Origin: an uncultured OCS116 cluster bacterium
GTDB taxonomy: Bacteria; Pseudomonadota; Alphaproteobacteria; Rhizobiales; TMED25
DNA: 34,982 bases
NCBI GenBank assembly: GCA_902538185.1
Contig: CACBED010000004.1
Location: 1 to 34,982, forward strand
Direction of reading: 5' to 3'
The position numbers and the translations under genes are program-made. Positions 30,069 through 34,982 of the stretch are shown here, piece after piece. Every line of letters begins with the position of its first letter. Position 1 is the first letter of the stretch. A model generated the notes under the pieces. The model searched no databases. It worked only from the letters and a program-made list of their open reading frames with translations, and was not told the DNA's origin.

Positions 30069-30662
30069 ATTCAAATTATGACGACCTTGTTCTTGCCATA
30101 CAACCCAATTATTTTTTACCCAATTTAATTGAATAGCTCTTCTTTGCCCTTCAAAAGAATGATGCCCATGCCAAGAATGGTTTTCTCTCTTGAATAGCAA
30201 CATTGTTCCCCCATTGGGTGATATTTCTTCCACATAATTTTCTAGATTATGACTATCGTTTAATATTCTCAGTTTACCACCTATTTCTTGTGAATCCCAA
30301 ACTTTTTGATTTAAATATAATAGACATGTAATGATTTTTGATTTTGAGTCGGGGTGAATTTTTCCGTCACTTTTTTTGCAAAACCCCCTTATTGTATACA
30401 TTTTTGGTCTGTTCTTAAGGCTTAAATTGAATTTATCTTCAACTATATCCTGAAATTCCTTGCTATATAATTCATCAACTATTTTTTTAAATGAACCTTT
30501 TATATCAAATAATACAGGTGGATGTGAACCGGGACCTGGAACATTTGGATAATCATTAATTATTTGATCTAAATCTCTTCCTTCAATAACCTCATTTATG
30601 ACCATATATTCATAAGGATTTTTTGTTACTGTTGTTTCAGATATTTTTGTTAAATTTAACAT
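30042..30662 (-). CDS. 2-oxoglutarate/Fe(II)-dependent oxygenase family protein (prolyl-hydroxylase-like fold)
   Basis: GKIHPDSKSKIITCLLYLN (HxD) and GGTMLLFKRENHSWHGHHSFEGQRRAIQLNWV (distal His, Arg). Confidence 0.78.
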   Translation of the reverse strand: MLNLTKISETTVTKNPYEYMVINEVIEGRDLDQIINDYPNVPGPGSHPPVLFDIKGSFKKIVDELYSKEFQDIVEDKFNLSLKNRPKMYTIRGFCKKSDGKIHPDSKSKIITCLLYLNQKVWDSQEIGGKLRILNDSHNLENYVEEISPNGGTMLLFKRENHSWHGHHSFEGQRRAIQLNWVKNNWVVWQEQGRHNLNSFIKRTFK

Positions 30663-30751
30663 TAGGATCCTATTTTAAGCTAATTTAATAATATATTATT
30701 ATATCTAACCAAATCGTCCGACTCAAGCATGATATCAAATTCTAAAAAACG

Positions 30752-32569
30752 TTATTCCACGGTTACAGCTTTTGCAAGGTTCCTCGGTTGATCAATATCC
30801 GTTCCCCTTAATTTTGCCACGTGATAAGCCAAAAGCTGGAGCGGTATAGACATAATGATAGGTATGTTCAATTTACCATTAACCTCAATATTAATTCCGG
30901 TCAATTTCAAATCTTTTAATTGATCGTTTTGAACCTTGCCCACAAGGATAATTTTTCCCCCTCGTGAATATACCTCATTCATATTAGATAGGTTTTTTAC
31001 GTAGAATATATCATCGGGAGCTAAAACAATTACCGGTAGCTTCTTATCAACCAGAGCTATTGCGCCATGTTTGAGTTCACCTGATGCTATTCCTTCAGCG
31101 TGTATGTATGAAATTTCTTTTAATTTTAATGCACCCTCGAGAGCAAGCGGTAATGTTGCGCCGCGTCCCATAAAGATCGCACTCGATGATTTGTGGATAT
31201 CTTTTGCGATCTTTTTAATATCATTTTCATACTTCAGCACATCCAAAACTTGACTTGGTATATGGACTAGTTCCTCTATGAGAGCTTTCTCTTGTGAAAC
31301 ATTGATGTGCCTTTTTTTCTTTGCCAAGAATAATACCAAGCTTGCTAGGGTTGCTAGCTGGCAAGTGAATGCTTTTGTCGAGGCCACACCAATCTCTTGG
31401 CCAGCAAATATTGGCAGCACAAGGTCAGACTCCTTTGCAATGGATGACTCTACTGTATTGACGACAGAGACTATTTTTTGACCGTTCTCCCTCGCATGAC
31501 GAAGTGCTGCAAGTGTGTCAGCAGTTTCCCCTGACTGTGAAATGAATAAGGATAGAGTTTTATTGTCGAAAAACATTTTTTTATATCGAAACTCAGATGC
31601 AATATCAAGGTCTACCTTTATATTGGCTATATCTTCAAACCATGATTTTGCTACCATCCCTGCAAAATATGCAGTTCCACATGCTGAGATAATAATTCTA
31701 TTTATTTTTGTGAAATCAAAATTATATTTTTCTAAATTAATTTTATATTTTGAGAAATTTAAATAATAGGATAAGGCATGCGATAAAACATCAGGCTGCT
31801 CTTTTATTTCTTTAATCATGAAATGGTCGTAACCATTTAAACCATCTTTATCTCTTTTTTTGATCTTTTTAGAAGGTCTTTGAATTGTTTTTAAGCTGTA
31901 GTCATGAAGAGATATTTTTGATTTTTCTGTAACAATTACATCTCCATCTTCAAGATAAGTGACGCTTGAGCCATAGTCTGAAATAGAATAAGCATCTGAT
32001 GATAATATGATCATATTCTTTGCCTTCATATACAACAATGGGCTACCTTGCTTAGTGCCAATCATTAGATCATCGTATCCACGAAAAATTGCGAGAATCG
32101 CGTATGCTCCCTCAAGTTTAGTTATTGTATTTTTGAATGCCTCGAGAGGCTTCTTACCGTTTATCAACTCTATATTTATGAGTTGAGATATAATTTCAGT
32201 ATCTGTGTCACTTATGAAATTAACACCACTCTTTTCCAGGATATTCTTCAGATCATGATAATTTTCAATTATACCATTATGGACTACTGATACGTTTGAT
32301 ATTGTATGGGGGTGGGCATTTATAGTATTTGGTTCGCCATGGGTTGCCCATCTCGTGTGACCAATACCGCAATTTCCAGAAATAGGATCATTATTTAAGA
32401 AATTTTCTAAATTTGTGACTTTGCCTTGTATTTTTCGTTCAAAAATTTCATTATCTCTGGCAATTGATAGCCCAGCTGAGTCATATCCCCGATAGCTTAA
32501 ATTTTTTAAGCACTGAACAATGTCACTGCTTACATTTTTTTTTGCGCTAATTCCTATGATCCCACACAT
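30752..32569 (-). CDS. glmS: Glutamine--fructose-6-phosphate aminotransferase (isomerizing)
   Basis: MCGIIGISAKK (N-terminal nucleophile Cys), RGYDSAGLS, GIGHTRWATHGEP, SACGTAYFAGMVAKSW, SQSGETADTLAALRHA, C-terminal DQPRNLAKAVTVE. Confidence 0.97.
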   Translation of the reverse strand: MCGIIGISAKKNVSSDIVQCLKNLSYRGYDSAGLSIARDNEIFERKIQGKVTNLENFLNNDPISGNCGIGHTRWATHGEPNTINAHPHTISNVSVVHNGIIENYHDLKNILEKSGVNFISDTDTEIISQLINIELINGKKPLEAFKNTITKLEGAYAILAIFRGYDDLMIGTKQGSPLLYMKAKNMIILSSDAYSISDYGSSVTYLEDGDVIVTEKSKISLHDYSLKTIQRPSKKIKKRDKDGLNGYDHFMIKEIKEQPDVLSHALSYYLNFSKYKINLEKYNFDFTKINRIIISACGTAYFAGMVAKSWFEDIANIKVDLDIASEFRYKKMFFDNKTLSLFISQSGETADTLAALRHARENGQKIVSVVNTVESSIAKESDLVLPIFAGQEIGVASTKAFTCQLATLASLVLFLAKKKRHINVSQEKALIEELVHIPSQVLDVLKYENDIKKIAKDIHKSSSAIFMGRGATLPLALEGALKLKEISYIHAEGIASGELKHGAIALVDKKLPVIVLAPDDIFYVKNLSNMNEVYSRGGKIILVGKVQNDQLKDLKLTGINIEVNGKLNIPIIMSIPLQLLAYHVAKLRGTDIDQPRNLAKAVTVE

Positions 32570-32573
32570 TATG

Positions 32574-33905
32574 CTATTTCTTTGTACTCTTCTTTACCCA
32601 GTTATTTTTTGTAACTTGCTCGCTTCTTGATAATGCGAGAGAATTCGTTGGCACATCCTTTGTGATCACGCTTCCCGACCCAATATATGAATTATCCGAG
32701 ATTTCAATTGGTGCGATTAATGAGGAGTTGGATCCAACAAAGACATTTTTACCAATGATGGTTTTATGTTTCTCAACCCCATCAAAATTACAAGTAATTG
32801 TTCCAGCTCCAATATTAGTTCCAGATCCTAAGTTTGCATCACCAATATACGATAGGTGACTTATTTTCACATTATCAGCAACATTTGCATTTTTTAATTC
32901 TACAAAATTCCCCACTTTTGAATTTTCACCTATATTTGACTCAGGCCTAATTCTCGCGAATGGGCCTATTGTCGCACCTTTTTTGATATTTGCACCCTCT
33001 AAATAAGAAAAGGATTTAATGATAACATTATCGCCAATAATTACACCCTCACCAATGTATACATTTGGTTCAACTGTTACATTCACACCAAATTTTGTAT
33101 CTGGATGGATAAATGAGGTATCTGCTAATGAAATATGGACACCTTTTTTCATAAATTTTTGCATAATCCTCTCATTCATGATTTTCTCTGCTTGTGATAG
33201 TTGAATATAGTCATTTACACCCTTAACGCTATCATATTCTAATAATACGTCTCTGACATTCAAATTATTGTTGTGTGCTATTTTTATAACATCGGTGAGA
33301 TAAAATTCCTTTTTTGAGTTATCATTTTTTATATTATCTAAAAGTGATAAAGTACTGATATTATTGAATATAATTATGCCAGAAAAGCAGGTTTTTATTG
33401 ATTTTTCTTCAGTTGTTGCATCACCCTCCTCTATGATATTATATACGTGCCCTTCGTTATTTCTCATAATTCTTCCATATCCTGTTGGATTTTCTGTTTC
33501 AAATGATGCTATTAGAATATCATTTGATTTTAGAGAGTCTGACAAGTAGGTGATATCTGATTGTGTTATCAGTGGTGTATCACCGAGAAAAACGAAGAGA
33601 TTTGAAATATCTTTGAAGGAGGTATTCTTCACAGCAACTTTTAGAGCATCAGCAGTTCCGACCTGCTTGCTTTGTACAACATAATCAATTTTAATATCTT
33701 TATTTGTACTTGATCTTATTGTGTCGATATTTTCGCTATTACAAACAATAATTATTCTGCCAATTCCAGACTCAACTTGGGCATCAAGTATGTAACCCAA
33801 CATTGATTTACCACATATTGTGTTTAATACCTTTGGGCGCGCGGAATTCATTCGACTGCCTTTTCCAGCACACAATATCACGGAAACAGAATTTTTATCG
33901 ATCAT
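32574..33905 (-). CDS. glmU: Bifunctional UDP-GlcNAc pyrophosphorylase / GlcN-1-P N-acetyltransferase
   Basis: VILCAGKGSRMNSARPKVLN, FLGDTPLIT, left-handed beta-helix repeats, VGNFVELKNANVADNVKISHLSYIGDANLGSGTNIGAGTITCNFDG. Confidence 0.96.
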   Translation of the reverse strand: MIDKNSVSVILCAGKGSRMNSARPKVLNTICGKSMLGYILDAQVESGIGRIIIVCNSENIDTIRSSTNKDIKIDYVVQSKQVGTADALKVAVKNTSFKDISNLFVFLGDTPLITQSDITYLSDSLKSNDILIASFETENPTGYGRIMRNNEGHVYNIIEEGDATTEEKSIKTCFSGIIIFNNISTLSLLDNIKNDNSKKEFYLTDVIKIAHNNNLNVRDVLLEYDSVKGVNDYIQLSQAEKIMNERIMQKFMKKGVHISLADTSFIHPDTKFGVNVTVEPNVYIGEGVIIGDNVIIKSFSYLEGANIKKGATIGPFARIRPESNIGENSKVGNFVELKNANVADNVKISHLSYIGDANLGSGTNIGAGTITCNFDGVEKHKTIIGKNVFVGSNSSLIAPIEISDNSYIGSGSVITKDVPTNSLALSRSEQVTKNNWVKKSTKK

Positions 33906-34900
33906 CAGATACTAATTAAGGCTTCTTTTTCAGCTGAGTTTATAACAGCTTCAAAGACGGCAGCCCCATGTATCCCTTGCTCTGAGGTTACTGGGTAAGG
34001 TGTAACTTGATTTATTGCATCAGCAAATGCTTCGAGTTCATTCTTGCACATATCAACATCGCTATTAGTTGTGGTCGTAATTTCTCCCTCACGAGGAGTA
34101 TACTTAATAACAGATAAGTCACGTTCAATAATCTCGATCGTACCATTTTCAGCAATAACTCTAAAATTATAAAATACCGAAGAGGCGATTGATGTTCCAA
34201 GATAGCCAGTAGAGCCATTGGCGAATTTAAAGAGAACTGAGGTAATTTCATCGAGTTCCCCCTTTTTGACAACTTTAGCTGTTTGAGCGTAAGCGCTTGA
34301 TATATTTCCATTCGACGCAATCATTTGATCAATAATATGAATACCCATACCAGTCATCCCACCTGCCGGGGTCTCTGCTGCATTTGATCTCCAGCTCTCA
34401 GGTTTGTACATCCAAAGGCCTGGTGCGTTAATTGTTCCCTCGATATGTAGCACTTTACCAAGTTCATTTGACCGGATCATATCGACAATTTTCATAAAAT
34501 TTGGATGAAACCTGCGATTAAAGCCAACAGCTAATATCTTATTATTTTTTTTGGCTTCATCATATGCGATTTTAGCATCTTCTGCTGTAAGTGTAATAGG
34601 CTTCTCAACGAAAACATGCTTACCGTTATTAACTGCCGCAACTATTTGCTCAAGGTGCTTTGAGTGTGGAGTCGCCAGAATAACAGCATCTACTTTATCT
34701 GATTTAACGATGTCATCATAACTTGATGCAACTTCTGCATTAATTTCTTTACAATACTCTTCAATATTATTGAGAGTTCTTGTTGTCGCCATTACAACAT
34801 TAATTTTATTACTATCTTGTATTGAATTAGCCAGTGTCTTTCCCCACCAGCCCAAACCAACTGAAGCTGCTCTAATCATGATTTTTTCCTCTAATATCAA
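33905..34900 (-). CDS. Gfo/Idh/MocA family oxidoreductase
   Basis: AASVGLGWWGKTLA, DAVILATPHSKHLEQIVAAVNNGKHVFVEKPITLTAEDA, GFNRRFHPNF, GMTGMGIHIIDQMIA. Confidence 0.92.
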   Translation of the reverse strand: MILEEKIMIRAASVGLGWWGKTLANSIQDSNKINVVMATTRTLNNIEEYCKEINAEVASSYDDIVKSDKVDAVILATPHSKHLEQIVAAVNNGKHVFVEKPITLTAEDAKIAYDEAKKNNKILAVGFNRRFHPNFMKIVDMIRSNELGKVLHIEGTINAPGLWMYKPESWRSNAAETPAGGMTGMGIHIIDQMIASNGNISSAYAQTAKVVKKGELDEITSVLFKFANGSTGYLGTSIASSVFYNFRVIAENGTIEIIERDLSVIKYTPREGEITTTTNSDVDMCKNELEAFADAINQVTPYPVTSEQGIHGAAVFEAVINSAEKEALISI

Positions 34901-34982
34901 AAATAATTTTTATTTTGTATAAAATTGCTATACTAATTTAATATACATTTATACTGCTATTTATTTGTAAAAAAAATAAATA

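Noticed and set aside
32570-32750. glmS ribozyme or riboswitch upstream of glmS
   Set aside because: glmS starts 4 nt after glmU, leaving no leader; the ribozyme is known from Gram-positives.

Overview
AT-rich, very compact bacterial window, most likely from a marine-type alphaproteobacterium (inferred from the recG / sdhE / mfd cluster, an IalB-like protein, HspQ and a UbiH-type hydroxylase). I saw no rRNA, tRNA, CRISPR array or clear mobile element. Left to right: truncated Calx-beta surface protein (-); KefB/CPA2 antiporter; Sir2-like protein with no zinc cysteines; LysE exporter; AbrB-type membrane protein / enolase-superfamily enzyme / UbiH-like monooxygenase / LpxL-like acyltransferase / HspQ run (+); IalB-like (-); YejA-like binding protein (+); mfd and sdhE (-); recG (+); DUF502 and TPR-SPOR proteins (-); CPBP-like membrane protein (+); hypothetical and amidohydrolase (-); small membrane proteins; acyl-CoA dehydrogenase and katG (-); a cobalt-type nitrile hydratase / thiocyanate hydrolase-like operon with a VOC protein (+); YbaK-like (-); hypothetical (-); OafA-type acyltransferase with SGNH domain (+); 2OG-Fe(II) oxygenase, glmS, glmU and a Gfo/Idh/MocA oxidoreductase (-). 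The most unusual locus is 25110-26382. One ORF fuses a beta-N-terminal (SCNase-beta-like) domain, a His-rich linker and the catalytic alpha/gamma subunit with CTLCSC-YPR. The beta-C-terminal half is a separate, tightly coupled ORF. Other points of note are a zinc-less sirtuin, a YbaK gene whose start codon is one base out of frame, and seven convergent gene junctions that overlap or nearly abut.
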